Below, piece after piece: positions 1 through 8,808 of a stretch of 64,000 bases of DNA. Origin of the DNA: Streptomyces sp. CB01881 (GTDB lineage Bacteria; Actinomycetota; Actinomycetes; Streptomycetales; Streptomycetaceae); assembly GCF_002953255.1 (NCBI RefSeq), contig NZ_CP026498.1:9807605-9871604 (forward strand), in the 5' to 3' direction. Each line of letters begins with the position of its first letter. Within the stretch, counting starts at the first letter, position 1. The notes beneath the pieces were generated by a model. It was not told the DNA's origin. It did not search any database and was given only the letters and a program-made list of their open reading frames with translations. Made by a program: the position numbers and the translations under genes.

Positions 1-880
1 GCCCGGTACCCCGGCCCGCCGCACCGCACCCGCCCGCCGCCCCCGCAGCTTCAACACCCCGTCGGCCGGCCGGACCGCACTGCGCTACCTGCTCCTGGCC
101 GTCGTGCTGCTGCTGGTGATCGGCCCCTTCCTCTGGCAGCTCTCCACCTCGCTCAAGGGCCCCGACGAGGACGTCTACACCCGGAGCCCGGCCTTCATCC
201 CCGAGCACCCCACCTTCGCCAACTACGCCAAGGTCGCCGACACCATCCCGGTCTGGACCTACGCCGCCAACTCGCTGGTCGTCGCCGCCATCGCGATCTT
301 CGGCAACGTGGTCGGCTGCACCCTGGCCGGCTACGCCCTCGCCAAACTGCGCTTCCGCGGCTCCCGGCTGGTCCTCGGGCTCTTCCTGGCCACCCTCGTC
401 CTGCCCGGCGAGGTCACCATCGTCTCCCAGTACGTGACGGTGCGCAGCCTCGGCCTGGCCGACTCCCTGGTCGGCGTCGCCCTGCCCGGCGCGCTCGCGA
501 TGCTCAACGTGCTGCTGATGCGCACCGCGTTCGCGGCGGTGCCGCCGGAGCTGGACCAGGCCGCGCTGGTCGACGGCGCCACCGTCTGGCAGCGCCTGTG
601 GCACGTGGGCCTGCCGAACGTGCGGGGCATGCTCAGCGTGATCGTCATCTTCACCTTCATCGGCGCCTGGGACGACTTCCTCTGGCCGCTGATCGTCCTC
701 ACCGACCCGCAGAAGTACACCCTCACCGTCGGACTCCAGTACCTCAACGGCACGTTCAGCTCCAACCCGCGGCTGATCGCGGCCGGCACCATGATCGCCT
801 TCCTGCCGATCGTCGTGGTGTTCGGCATCTGCCAGCGCTTCTTCTTCAAGGGCGTCGAGGAGGGAGCCGTCAAGGGCTGA
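1..880 (+). CDS. Carbohydrate ABC transporter permease, MalG type (5' end outside window)
   Basis: Inner-membrane permease of a carbohydrate ABC importer. The open frame (codons in phase with position 2) runs back to the first base of the window, so the true start lies upstream; an internal GTG at 104 is not the start because the preceding residues already form a basic N-terminus leading into the first membrane segment. About five to six hydrophobic segments follow. The cytoplasmic EAA loop that docks the ATPase is visible (ELDQAALVDGA...GLP, near 549-615). It precedes genes for mannoside breakdown by 50 nt, so the imported sugar is probably a mannoside or manno-oligosaccharide (inference). 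The binding protein and second permease would lie to the left, and the ATPase is probably the shared MsiK type encoded elsewhere. Confidence 0.9.
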   Translation, partial: PGTPARRTAPARRPRSFNTPSAGRTALRYLLLAVVLLLVIGPFLWQLSTSLKGPDEDVYTRSPAFIPEHPTFANYAKVADTIPVWTYAANSLVVAAIAIFGNVVGCTLAGYALAKLRFRGSRLVLGLFLATLVLPGEVTIVSQYVTVRSLGLADSLVGVALPGALAMLNVLLMRTAFAAVPPELDQAALVDGATVWQRLWHVGLPNVRGMLSVIVIFTFIGAWDDFLWPLIVLTDPQKYTLTVGLQYLNGTFSSNPRLIAAGTMIAFLPIVVVFGICQRFFFKGVEEGAVKG

Positions 881-929
881 GCTCCGCCCCCACCCGTCCC
901 GCCGCACCCACCGAGGAAGCCGACCGAGG

Positions 930-2201
930 ATGACCGCCGCCCAGCACCCCGCTCCCCGTCCGCCCCGCTTCGGCGTCAACTACACGCCGACCGCGGGCTG
1001 GTTCCACCACTGGCTCGACTTCGACCTCGACGCCGTCCGCGCCGACCTCGACTCGGTCGCCGCGCTCGGCCTGGACCACGTCCGGGTCTTCCCGCTCTGG
1101 CCCGTCTTCCAGCCGAACCGCACCCTGATCCGCCCGCGCGCCGTCGAACAGCTCGCCGCGCTGGTGGACGCCGCCGGCGAGCGCGGGCTGGACGTCGCCG
1201 TCGACGGGCTCCAGGGCCACCTGTCGAGCTTCGACTTCCAGCCGTCGTGGATCCAGAGCTGGCACCGGCGCAACATGTTCACCGACCCGGACGTGGTGGA
1301 CGGCCAGGCCGCCTACCTGCGCACCCTGGCCGGGGCACTGCACGGCCGGGCCAACTTCCTGGGCATGACGGTCGGCAACGAGGTCAACCAGTTCTCCGGC
1401 GAGCCGCACCCCGACCCCGACCTGGCCACCCCCGAGCAGGTCGACGCCTGGCTGCGCCGGATGCTCGACGCCTGCGAGCAGGGCGCGCCCGGCCGCCTCA
1501 ACCTGCACGCCTCCTACGACGCCGCCTGGTACCTGGACGAGCACCCGTTCACCCCCTGGCACTCGGCCCGGATCGGCGCGGCCACCGCCGTCCACTCCTG
1601 GGTGTTCAACGGCACCGCGCAGCGCTACGGCGCGCACTCCACCGCCACCGCGCAGCACGCCGCGTACCTGGTCGAGCTGGCCAAGGCCTGGGCGCAGGAC
1701 CCGCACCGCCCGGTCTGGCTCCAGGAGGTCGGTGCGCCGGCCCCGCACATCACCGCCGGGGACGCCGCGCGCTTCACCGGCGACACCGTCGCGGCCGTGC
1801 TGGACTGCCCGGACGTCTGGGGCGTCACCTGGTGGTGCTCGCACGACGTGGACCGCTCGCTGGCCGACTTCCCCGAACTGGAGTACGGCCTCGGCCTGCT
1901 CACCACCGACCGGCGGGTCAAGCCGGCCGGGGCCCGGATCGCCGACGTCGCCGCGCGGGTGCGGGCCGGCTGGCGGCCGCCCCTGCCGCGCACCACCGCG
2001 GTGGTGGTCGCGACCGGCGACGAGGTCACCTCGCCCAAGCGCTCGGTCTGCGCCCCCGGCGGCCCCGTCTTCGAGGCGTTCATGCGCCTCGCCGAGGACG
2101 GCGCCCGGCCGACCACGGTGCTCGCCGAGCGCGCCGGGGACGCCGCCCACCTGGCCGCCCGCGGGATCACCGAGGTGCTCCACCCCGACGACGTACGCTG
2201 A
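930..2201 (+). CDS. Glycoside hydrolase, clan GH-A (GH5-like), intracellular
   Basis: 423-residue (beta/alpha)8-barrel glycosidase. Retaining clan-A landmarks are visible: the acid/base in GMTVGNEVNQF (Glu151) and the nucleophile in VWLQEVGAP (Glu266). It has no signal peptide, so it acts on sugar already imported. The start ATG at 930 follows CCGAGGA. The position between a sugar permease and an alpha-mannosidase suggests a beta-mannosidase or another glycosidase acting on manno-oligosaccharides, but specificity cannot be read from sequence. The C-terminal 60 residues (from about residue 350, VVVATGDEVTSPKRS) look like an accessory tail. Confidence 0.8.
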   Translation: MTAAQHPAPRPPRFGVNYTPTAGWFHHWLDFDLDAVRADLDSVAALGLDHVRVFPLWPVFQPNRTLIRPRAVEQLAALVDAAGERGLDVAVDGLQGHLSSFDFQPSWIQSWHRRNMFTDPDVVDGQAAYLRTLAGALHGRANFLGMTVGNEVNQFSGEPHPDPDLATPEQVDAWLRRMLDACEQGAPGRLNLHASYDAAWYLDEHPFTPWHSARIGAATAVHSWVFNGTAQRYGAHSTATAQHAAYLVELAKAWAQDPHRPVWLQEVGAPAPHITAGDAARFTGDTVAAVLDCPDVWGVTWWCSHDVDRSLADFPELEYGLGLLTTDRRVKPAGARIADVAARVRAGWRPPLPRTTAVVVATGDEVTSPKRSVCAPGGPVFEAFMRLAEDGARPTTVLAERAGDAAHLAARGITEVLHPDDVR

Positions 2202-2248
2202 CGATCACCGCCCACCCGACCCCCAGTCACGCAACGGAGCCTTCCGCC

Positions 2249-5200
2249 ATGCACGATGACCGCACCCTGGTCGAGTCCCGTCTCAAGCGCGTCCTGGACG
2301 AGCGCATCCGCCCGGCGGTGTACCCCGCCTCCGTTCCGCTGGAGGTGTCGGTCTGGACGGCGCCCGGCGAGCCCGTCCCGGTCGCCGAGGGCCTGGCCGC
2401 GCCGCGCACCCCGATCGCCGTCGGCGACGCGTGGGGCGCGCCGTGGGGCACCAGCTGGATCACCGTCACCGGCACGGTGCCCGAGGCGTGGGCCGGGCGG
2501 ACGGTGGAGGCGCTGATCGACCTCGGCTTCGACGCCAACATGCCGGGCTTCCAGTGCGAGGGCCTGGTCTACCGCCCGGACGGCTCCCCGGTGAAGGGCC
2601 TCAACCCGCAGAACCAGTGGGTGCGGATCGCCGCCCCGGCGGCCGGCGGCGAGCAGGTCGAGCTGCACGTCGAGGCCGCGTCCAACCCGGTCATCCTCGA
2701 CTATCACCCCTTCCTGCCCACCGAGTTGGGCGACCGTGAGACCGCCGGGGAGCAGCCGCAGTACCGGCTGGCCCGGATGGACCTCGCGGTCTTCGACGAG
2801 ACGGTGTGGCAGCTCGTCATCGACCTCGAAGTGCTCGGCGAGCTGATGGAGGAGCTGCCGGTCGAGGGCGCCCGCCGGTGGGACGTGCTGCGCGCCGTCG
2901 AGCGGGCGCTCGACGCGATCGACCTCCAGGACGTCAACGGCACCGCCGCGGCCGCCCGTTCGCAGCTCGCCGAGGTGCTCGCCGCGCCCGCCGTACCGTC
3001 CGCCCACCGGATCAGCGCGGTCGGCCACGCGCACATCGACTCGGCGTGGCTCTGGCCGCTGCGCGAGACCGTCCGCAAGGTCGCCCGGACCACCGCCAAC
3101 ATGACGGCGCTGCTGGAGGACGAGCCGGACTTCGTCTACACCATGTCCCAGGCACAGCAGTACGCCTGGATCAAGGAGCACCGGCCCGAGGTGTACGCAC
3201 GCGTCAAGAAGGCGGTGGCCGAGGGCCGGTTCGTCCCGGCCGGCGGCATGTGGGTGGAGTCCGACACCAACATGCCCTCCTCGGAGGCGATGGCCCGTCA
3301 GTTCGTCCACGGGAAGCGGTTCTTCCTGGAAGAGTTCGGGGTCGAGAACCAGGAGGCGTGGCTGCCGGACACCTTCGGCTTCACCGGCGGCCTGCCGCAG
3401 ATCATCCGCAACGCGGGCTCCAAGTGGCTGCTGACGCAGAAGATCTCGTGGAGCCAGGTCAACAAGTTCCCGCACCACACCTTCCTCTGGGAGGGCATCG
3501 ACGGGACGCGGATCTTCACGCACTTCCCGCCCGTGGACACCTACAACTGCTCCATGAAGGGCAAGGAGATCGCGCACGCCGCGCGGAACTTCAAGGACAA
3601 GGGCGTCGCCCGGCACTCGATCGCCCCGACCGGCTGGGGCGACGGCGGCGGCGGCACGACCCGCGAGATGGTCGCCAAGGCGGCCCGCCTGCGGGACTTG
3701 GAGGGCTCGGCGACGGTGCGCTGGGAGCGGCCCGCCGAGTTCTTCGAGAAGGCGCAGGCCGAGTACCCGCAGCCGCCGGTCTGGGTGGGCGAGCTCTACC
3801 TGGAGCTGCACCGTGCCACGCTGACCAGCCAGGCGAAGACCAAGCAGGGCAACCGGCGCAGCGAGAACCTGCTGCGCGAGGCCGAACTCTGGTGCGCCAC
3901 CGCGGCGTCGCGCACCGGCCTGCCCTACCCGTACGAGGAGCTGGACCGGATCTGGAAGACGGTGCTGCTGCACCAGTTCCACGACATCCTGCCCGGCTCG
4001 TCGATCGCCTGGGTGCACCGCGAGGCGGAGGCCACCTACGCGGGGCTGGCCGCGGAGCTGGAGGCGCTGATCGGCCGGGCGCAGCAGGCGCTGGCCGGTG
4101 ACGCCGCGGGCGGGCGCGAGCTGGTCTTCAACGCGGCCCCGCACCGCCGCTCGGCGGTGCCCGCGGGCGGCGCCGCGGTGCCGGACGCGCCGGCCGGCTG
4201 CTCGGTGGCCGCCCGCGCCGCGGGCGGGTTCGTGCTGGCCAACGGGCTGCTCTCGGTGGCCGTGGACGGTGACGGCCTGGTCGTCTCGGCGGTCGACCTC
4301 GCCACCGGCCGGGAGACCGTGGCCCCCGGCGCCCGTGCCAACCTGCTCCAACTGCACCCGGACTTCCCGAACATGTGGGACGCCTGGGACGTGGACCAGT
4401 TCTACCGCAACACCGTCACCGACCTGACGGCGGCGGACTCGCTGACGGTGGTCGCGGACGCCCCGGACGCCGTCGCCGTCCGGGTGGAACGCTCCTTCGG
4501 CTCGTCCACGGTCGTCCAGACGCTGACCCTGCTCGCCGGCGTCGGGCGCCTGGACATCGACACCGAGGTGGACTGGCACGAGACCGAGAAGTTCCTCAAG
4601 GCGGCCTTCCCGCTGGACGTGCACACCGAGCGGTACGCCGCCGAGACCCAGTTCGGCCACCTGTACCGGCCCACCCACACCAACACCAGCTGGGAGGCGG
4701 CCAAGTTCGAGGCCTGCAACCACCGCTTCGTCCACCTGGAGGAGCCCGGCTGGGGCGTCGCGCTGGTCACCGCCTCCACCTACGGCCACGACGTCACCCG
4801 CACGGTCCGCGACGCCGACGGCGGCACCACCACGACGGTCCGGTTCTCGCTGCTGCGCGCGCCGCGCTTCCCCGACCCGCGCACCGACCAGGGCCTGCAC
4901 CGGTTCCGGCACGCGCTGGTGCCGGGCGCCGGAATCTCCGACGCCGTCCGCGAGGGCTACCTGATCAGCTTGCCCGAGCGGCGGGTGACCGGCTCCGTGG
5001 ACGCCGTCCGGCCGCTGGTGGAGCTGGACGAGGACACGCTCGTGGTGAGCGCGGTCAAGCTGGCCGACGACGGCAGCGGCGACGTGGTCGTCCGTGTCTA
5101 CGAGGCCGACGGCGGCCGCGCGCGGGGCCGGCTCACCACCTCGTTCCCGCTGGCCGGGGCAGTGCCCTGCGACCTGCTGGAGCGGCCGTGGGACGGCACC

Positions 5201-5317
5201 CGCGGCGAGGTCACGGTGGACGGGGGCGGCGTGTCCCTGTCGTTGCGGCCGTTCGAGCTGGTCACGCTTCGGCTGACGCCCGCGTCCGCCTCCGCGCCCG
5301 CGTCCGCTTCCGCCTAG
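2249..5317 (+). CDS. Alpha-mannosidase, GH38
   Basis: 1022-residue GH38 alpha-mannosidase, the usual length for this family. It hydrolyses terminal alpha-linked mannose from oligosaccharides in the cytoplasm; there is no signal peptide. Visible landmarks are the zinc-site motif HAHIDSAWLW (His260, His262, Asp264), the nucleophile region WLPDTFGFTGG (Asp374) and HQFHDILPGSSI, followed by the large beta-sandwich C-terminal region. ATG at 2249 is chosen because GGAG lies 9 nt upstream and the N-terminus then aligns with the family (RLKRVLDERI); the open frame extends further upstream but overlaps the preceding gene. The C-terminus ends in a short Ala/Ser repeat tail. Confidence 0.93.
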   Translation: MHDDRTLVESRLKRVLDERIRPAVYPASVPLEVSVWTAPGEPVPVAEGLAAPRTPIAVGDAWGAPWGTSWITVTGTVPEAWAGRTVEALIDLGFDANMPGFQCEGLVYRPDGSPVKGLNPQNQWVRIAAPAAGGEQVELHVEAASNPVILDYHPFLPTELGDRETAGEQPQYRLARMDLAVFDETVWQLVIDLEVLGELMEELPVEGARRWDVLRAVERALDAIDLQDVNGTAAAARSQLAEVLAAPAVPSAHRISAVGHAHIDSAWLWPLRETVRKVARTTANMTALLEDEPDFVYTMSQAQQYAWIKEHRPEVYARVKKAVAEGRFVPAGGMWVESDTNMPSSEAMARQFVHGKRFFLEEFGVENQEAWLPDTFGFTGGLPQIIRNAGSKWLLTQKISWSQVNKFPHHTFLWEGIDGTRIFTHFPPVDTYNCSMKGKEIAHAARNFKDKGVARHSIAPTGWGDGGGGTTREMVAKAARLRDLEGSATVRWERPAEFFEKAQAEYPQPPVWVGELYLELHRATLTSQAKTKQGNRRSENLLREAELWCATAASRTGLPYPYEELDRIWKTVLLHQFHDILPGSSIAWVHREAEATYAGLAAELEALIGRAQQALAGDAAGGRELVFNAAPHRRSAVPAGGAAVPDAPAGCSVAARAAGGFVLANGLLSVAVDGDGLVVSAVDLATGRETVAPGARANLLQLHPDFPNMWDAWDVDQFYRNTVTDLTAADSLTVVADAPDAVAVRVERSFGSSTVVQTLTLLAGVGRLDIDTEVDWHETEKFLKAAFPLDVHTERYAAETQFGHLYRPTHTNTSWEAAKFEACNHRFVHLEEPGWGVALVTASTYGHDVTRTVRDADGGTTTTVRFSLLRAPRFPDPRTDQGLHRFRHALVPGAGISDAVREGYLISLPERRVTGSVDAVRPLVELDEDTLVVSAVKLADDGSGDVVVRVYEADGGRARGRLTTSFPLAGAVPCDLLERPWDGTRGEVTVDGGGVSLSLRPFELVTLRLTPASASAPASASA

Positions 5318-5347
5318 CCTCCTGCGCTGTCCGTTGCCCAGCCCGCC

Positions 5348-5372
5348 GCCCCCGCCCGCCCAGGGCGGGGGC
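5348..5372 (+). terminator. Hairpin between mannosidase and ROK kinase
   Basis: Perfect 10-bp stem (GCCCCCGCCC / GGGCGGGGGC) with a 5-nt loop, about 11 nt before the GGAG of the next gene. It has no U tract. It could be an intra-operon attenuator or an mRNA stabiliser that lowers kinase expression relative to the mannosidase. Confidence 0.45.
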
Positions 5373-5396
5373 CCTCCCGCCCCGGAGCCACCCGCG

Positions 5397-6341
5397 ATGA
5401 CCGTCCCGCCGTCCGCTCCCCCGCTGTTCGCCGCCGTCGACATCGGCGGGACGAAGATCGCCGGGGCACTCGTCGACCAACGCGGAGGACTCTCCCAGCG
5501 GGTTCAACTCCCCACTCCGGCCGGGGAGTCCGGTGCGGCCGTGCTGGCCGTCGTGCACCGGGTGCTGGACCACCTCGCCGCGGCCCCGCAGTGGGCCGCC
5601 GTGACCGCCGTCGGCATCGGCAGCGCCGGACCGGTGGACCTCGGACACGGCACGGTCAGCCCCGTCAACATCCCCGGCTGGCGGGAGTTCCCGCTGGTCG
5701 CCGAGGCCGCCGCCCACCCCGCCGTGGCCGGGGCGGGACTGCCCGTGGCGCTGGCCGGCGACGGCGTCGCCATGGCCGCCGCCGAGCACTGGCGCGGCGC
5801 GGCCCGCGACGCCGACAACGCGCTCTGCCTGGTCGTCTCCACCGGCGTCGGCGCCGGGCTGATCCTCGACGGTGCCGTCCGACCCGGCCCCAGCGGCAAC
5901 GCCGGGCACCTCGGCCACATCACCGTCAACCTCGACGGCGACCCCTGCCCGTGCGGCTCCCGCGGCTGCCTGGAGGGCCTGGCCAGCGGCACGGCGATCG
6001 CCCGGCGCGCCCTCACCCACGGCTGGCGCCCGTCCGGCGGGGACCGCTCGGCCCGCGCCGTCGCCGCCGACGCGCTGGCCGGCGACCCGGTCGCCCTGGC
6101 CTCCTTCGACCGGGCCGCCCAGGCGCTGGCCGCCGGGATCGCCGCCACCGCCGCCCTGGTCGACCTCGACCGGGTGGTGATCGGCGGCGGGGTCGCCGAG
6201 TCCGGCGCCGTCCTGTTCGACCCGCTCGCCCGCCACCTCGACCGGTACGCCGTGCTGCCCTACGTCCGCGGGCTGGACGTCCGTCCGGCCGAACTCGGCG
6301 CCGACGCGGGCCTGATCGGCGCAGCGGCCCTCTGCCGTTGA
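5397..6341 (+). CDS. ROK-family sugar kinase (probable mannokinase/glucokinase)
   Basis: 314-residue ROK kinase that phosphorylates a hexose with ATP. The N-terminal phosphate-binding loop is DIGGTKIAGALVD. The ROK zinc motif CPCGSRGCLE (Cys184, Cys186, Cys191, Glu193) follows a GHLGH histidine segment. No HTH precedes the kinase fold, so it is an enzyme rather than a regulator. The start ATG at 5397 has GGAG about 10 nt upstream. The next gene is manA, which uses mannose-6-phosphate, so mannose is the likely substrate (inference from context; ROK kinases are often promiscuous between glucose and mannose). Confidence 0.88.
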   Translation: MTVPPSAPPLFAAVDIGGTKIAGALVDQRGGLSQRVQLPTPAGESGAAVLAVVHRVLDHLAAAPQWAAVTAVGIGSAGPVDLGHGTVSPVNIPGWREFPLVAEAAAHPAVAGAGLPVALAGDGVAMAAAEHWRGAARDADNALCLVVSTGVGAGLILDGAVRPGPSGNAGHLGHITVNLDGDPCPCGSRGCLEGLASGTAIARRALTHGWRPSGGDRSARAVAADALAGDPVALASFDRAAQALAAGIAATAALVDLDRVVIGGGVAESGAVLFDPLARHLDRYAVLPYVRGLDVRPAELGADAGLIGAAALCR

Positions 6342-6420
6342 CCACCCCCGCCTGCCGTTGACGACTCCCGCCTGCCGTCACCCACCCCCGCCCGCCGTCA
6401 CCCACCCCCGCCTGCCGTCA
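6335..6420. repeat. 20-bp tandem repeat, four copies plus partial
   Basis: Units start at 6335, 6355, 6375 and 6395, with a partial fifth at 6415. The consensus is CCGTCACCCACCCCCGCCTG; the third and fourth copies differ at a single base. The repeat begins in the last codons of the ROK kinase (its TGA is inside unit 1) and fills the spacer up to the ribosome binding site of manA. Confidence 0.9.
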
Positions 6421-6441
6421 GCCGCCCCGGAGGGAACGCGC

Positions 6442-7668
6442 ATGCCCGCAGCCACCCGTCCCCCGTTCGCGCCGCTCGCCAACCCGGTCCGCGACTACGC
6501 CTGGGGATCCACGACCGCCATCTCCGCGCTCACCGGCACCGCGCCCACCGGCGGTCCGCAGGCCGAACTCTGGCTGGGCGCCCACCCGTCGGCGCCGTCC
6601 CGGCTCGACGACGGCGACGGGCCGCGCCCGCTGGACGAGCTGGTCGCCGAGGATCCGGAGGGCCACCTCGGAACCGACACGGTGAAGCGCTTCGGACCGG
6701 AACTCCCCTTCCTCCTCAAGGTACTGGCGGCCGAGCGCGCCCTCTCGATCCAGGTCCACCCCACCCGCGCTCAGGCCGAGGCCGGCCACGCCGCCGAGGA
6801 GGCCCGCGGCATCCGGCCCGACGCCCCGGACCGCACCTTCCGCGACCGCGGCCACAAACCCGAACTGATCTGCGCCCTGGGCGACTTCGAAGCCCTCTGC
6901 GGGTTCCGCCCGGCCGCCGCCACCGCCCGCCTGATGGACGAACTGGCCGTCCCGCTGCTCGCCCCCTGGGCCGCCGCCCTACGGCGCCGCCCCGCCGGGG
7001 AGGTGCTGCCCGCGCTGCTACGGCACGTCCTGGCCGACGTCCGCCCCGGCCCGGCCGAGCTGGCCTCCCTCGCCGGGGCGCTGCACCGGGTGGCGGACGG
7101 CGGCGGGCCGTTCGCGGCGGCCTGCGCCGCCTACGCACGGGCCGCCCGGGACTACCCCGGCGATCCCGGCCTGGTCGCGGCACTGCTGCTCAACCACGTC
7201 CGGCTCCGGACCGGACAGGCCCTCTTCCTGGACGCCGGGGTGCCGCACGCCTATCTGCACGGCCTGGGCGTCGAGTTGATGGCGAACTCCGACAACGTCC
7301 TGCGCTGCGGCCTGACCGCCAAGCACCTCAACGTGGACGGCCTGCTGGCGGTGACGTCGTTCCGCACCGGCGAGCCCGGCATCCTCACCGCCGAACCGGT
7401 CGCCGGGGGCGTCGAGGAGGTGTTCCGCTCCCCCGCTGCGGAGTTCCGCCTCTCCCGGCTCCGCCCCACCGGCACTCCCACCCGGATCGACCTGCCCGAC
7501 GCCCCGCAGATCCTGCTCTGCACGGCCGGCCGAGCCGTCCTGGGCACCCCCGACGGCCGCCGACTGGCCCTGCACGCAGGCGGGTCGGCCTTCCTGCGCC
7601 CCGGCGGCGGCCCCGTCCACCTCACGGGCACCGGCGCGCAGCTGTTCCGCGCCACCACGGGCGGCTGA
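6442..7668 (+). CDS. manA: Mannose-6-phosphate isomerase, class I
   Basis: 408-residue type I phosphomannose isomerase, a zinc-dependent cupin that interconverts mannose-6-phosphate and fructose-6-phosphate. Visible zinc-site segments are IQVHPTRAQAE and HKPELICAL, followed by PHAYLHGLGVELMANSDNVLRCG, of which the core is the family signature. ATG at 6442 has GGAGGGA 7 nt upstream. It closes the mannoside pathway: imported mannoside is cleaved by the GH38 and clan-A enzymes, phosphorylated by the ROK kinase and isomerised here into glycolysis. It is also a source of mannose-6-phosphate for GDP-mannose synthesis. The downstream gene is convergent, 28 nt away. Confidence 0.93.
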   Translation: MPAATRPPFAPLANPVRDYAWGSTTAISALTGTAPTGGPQAELWLGAHPSAPSRLDDGDGPRPLDELVAEDPEGHLGTDTVKRFGPELPFLLKVLAAERALSIQVHPTRAQAEAGHAAEEARGIRPDAPDRTFRDRGHKPELICALGDFEALCGFRPAAATARLMDELAVPLLAPWAAALRRRPAGEVLPALLRHVLADVRPGPAELASLAGALHRVADGGGPFAAACAAYARAARDYPGDPGLVAALLLNHVRLRTGQALFLDAGVPHAYLHGLGVELMANSDNVLRCGLTAKHLNVDGLLAVTSFRTGEPGILTAEPVAGGVEEVFRSPAAEFRLSRLRPTGTPTRIDLPDAPQILLCTAGRAVLGTPDGRRLALHAGGSAFLRPGGGPVHLTGTGAQLFRATTGG

Positions 7669-7696
7669 CCAGGGAGGCCGCGTTCACCGGCCGGGC

Positions 7697-8365
7697 TCAC
7701 CGGCCTCGGAGCTGGGCGGGTGCCACCGGGTCGGGCAGGTCGTAGGGCGCTCCCTCCTGAGTCACGCGCGTGCCCGCGGGGTAGCGGACGCACTCCGAGA
7801 TCGCCGCGACGGACAGGTTGCCGTTCGGGTAGAGGCTGACCACGACCCGGTGGCCGACGCCGTCGCCGTCGCGCGGTGGCGCCAGCCGCAGGGTGACGTC
7901 CTCGACGGCCTCGTCGTGGCTGGTCACGGTCCAACCCTTCCCAACAAGGGCCTGCTTGGCGCGTCGCAACGCGTCCAGTGCCTGCGGGCGGGTGACCCCG
8001 GCGAGTGCCCACTCCGTGCTGATGACGGCCGTCCCGGGCTCACGGGGCTGGGTGTCGGCGAGATTGTCGACGAAGTGGGCGAGCCCCCGCGGGTGGCAGT
8101 CGTAGATGTTGGCCTCCGTGCCCCCGCCCGGCCACTGCGGGTTGAGTGCCGCACCGGGGAGGGCGAGGGCGTCGTACACCTCCTGCGTCTGCGCGTCCAA
8201 GCGCCGGGCGGTGGCCGCCGGGTCGGCCGACGGGAACGGGGTGCCCGTCCAGGCGCCGATCACCTTGACCCCGGCGAGGAACACCGCACCGACCGCGATC
8301 ACGCCGACGGTCACGTAGAGGGCGGCCTTCCGGCCCCGTCCGGTCTGCTGAGGACTGCTCGTCAT
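7697..8365 (-). CDS. Hypothetical membrane-anchored protein
   Basis: 222 residues (stop at 7697, chosen ATG at 8365). A basic N-terminus (QQTGRGRK) is followed by one hydrophobic segment at about residues 14-36 and a long extracellular domain with two or three Cys (IYDCHPRG, ISECVRY) and a YPNGNLSV beta segment. It looks like a Sec-inserted N-anchored or lipid-free exported protein of unknown function. The frame remains open further upstream but codon use there is poor. GGAG lies 13 nt before the ATG, a little far, so the start is uncertain. It is convergent with manA. I do not recognise a domain. Confidence 0.7.
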   Translation of the reverse strand: MTSSPQQTGRGRKAALYVTVGVIAVGAVFLAGVKVIGAWTGTPFPSADPAATARRLDAQTQEVYDALALPGAALNPQWPGGGTEANIYDCHPRGLAHFVDNLADTQPREPGTAVISTEWALAGVTRPQALDALRRAKQALVGKGWTVTSHDEAVEDVTLRLAPPRDGDGVGHRVVVSLYPNGNLSVAAISECVRYPAGTRVTQEGAPYDLPDPVAPAQLRGR

Positions 8366-8808
8366 GATCCACAGCTTGCTCCGCCGCAACCGGGCGGCGC
8401 CTGAGTACTGGTACTCAACTCCTCCTGTGTGAAGTCGCCCGGCCTCCCCGGCGGGCCACCGGCGTTCACGGGCCGGGCAGCAGAACGGCTCCGCCGGGCC
8501 GGCGACCACGGGAGGCGCCCGCTCGATCGAGCGGCGCCACCCCTGCGGTGCGTCCCGGGCGGAGCCCCGGTCCCAGCGCGCCACGGACGGCGGCTCCGTT
8601 GCCGCTGTCGGCGTCACTGCTGTCATGGCTACTGCTGTTGCCGTCCCGTTCCCGGCGGCCTCGTCGATGCCGGGAGCGTCGTCGGTACCGGCAGCCTCGT
8701 CGACGGAGGCGGCTCCGTCGGTCCGGGCGGCCCCGTCGGTGAAGACGGTGCTGTCCGCGGAGGCGGTCCTGTCGGCGAAAGGCGTCGCCGTCGGTGAACG
8801 CGCCGCCG
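8366..8808. other. Non-coding interval with low-complexity repeat
   Basis: 443 bp between the divergent anchor-protein start and the thioesterase stop. No frame shows convincing codon bias with a start and ribosome binding site. Its right half is the 18-bp repeat listed separately. Confidence 0.6.
8660..8785. repeat. Degenerate 18-bp tandem repeat, about seven copies
   Basis: Units begin at 8660, 8678, 8696, 8714, 8732, 8750 and 8768. They share the pattern NTCGTCGGTNNNGGCGGC and would read as a Val-Gly-rich hexapeptide on the + strand. No start and ribosome binding site support translation. It lies just beyond the 3' end of the thioesterase gene. Confidence 0.8.

Noticed and set aside
1625-5443. 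A very long open frame (about 1270 codons) on the minus strand opposite the mannosidase cluster.
   Set aside because: It lies antisense to clear genes, has Gly/Arg/Val-rich low-complexity translation and arises from GC-rich codon bias of the sense strand.
6335-6420. Whether the 20-bp repeat array could be a CRISPR array.
   Set aside because: The units are head-to-tail without unique spacers and no cas genes are nearby.
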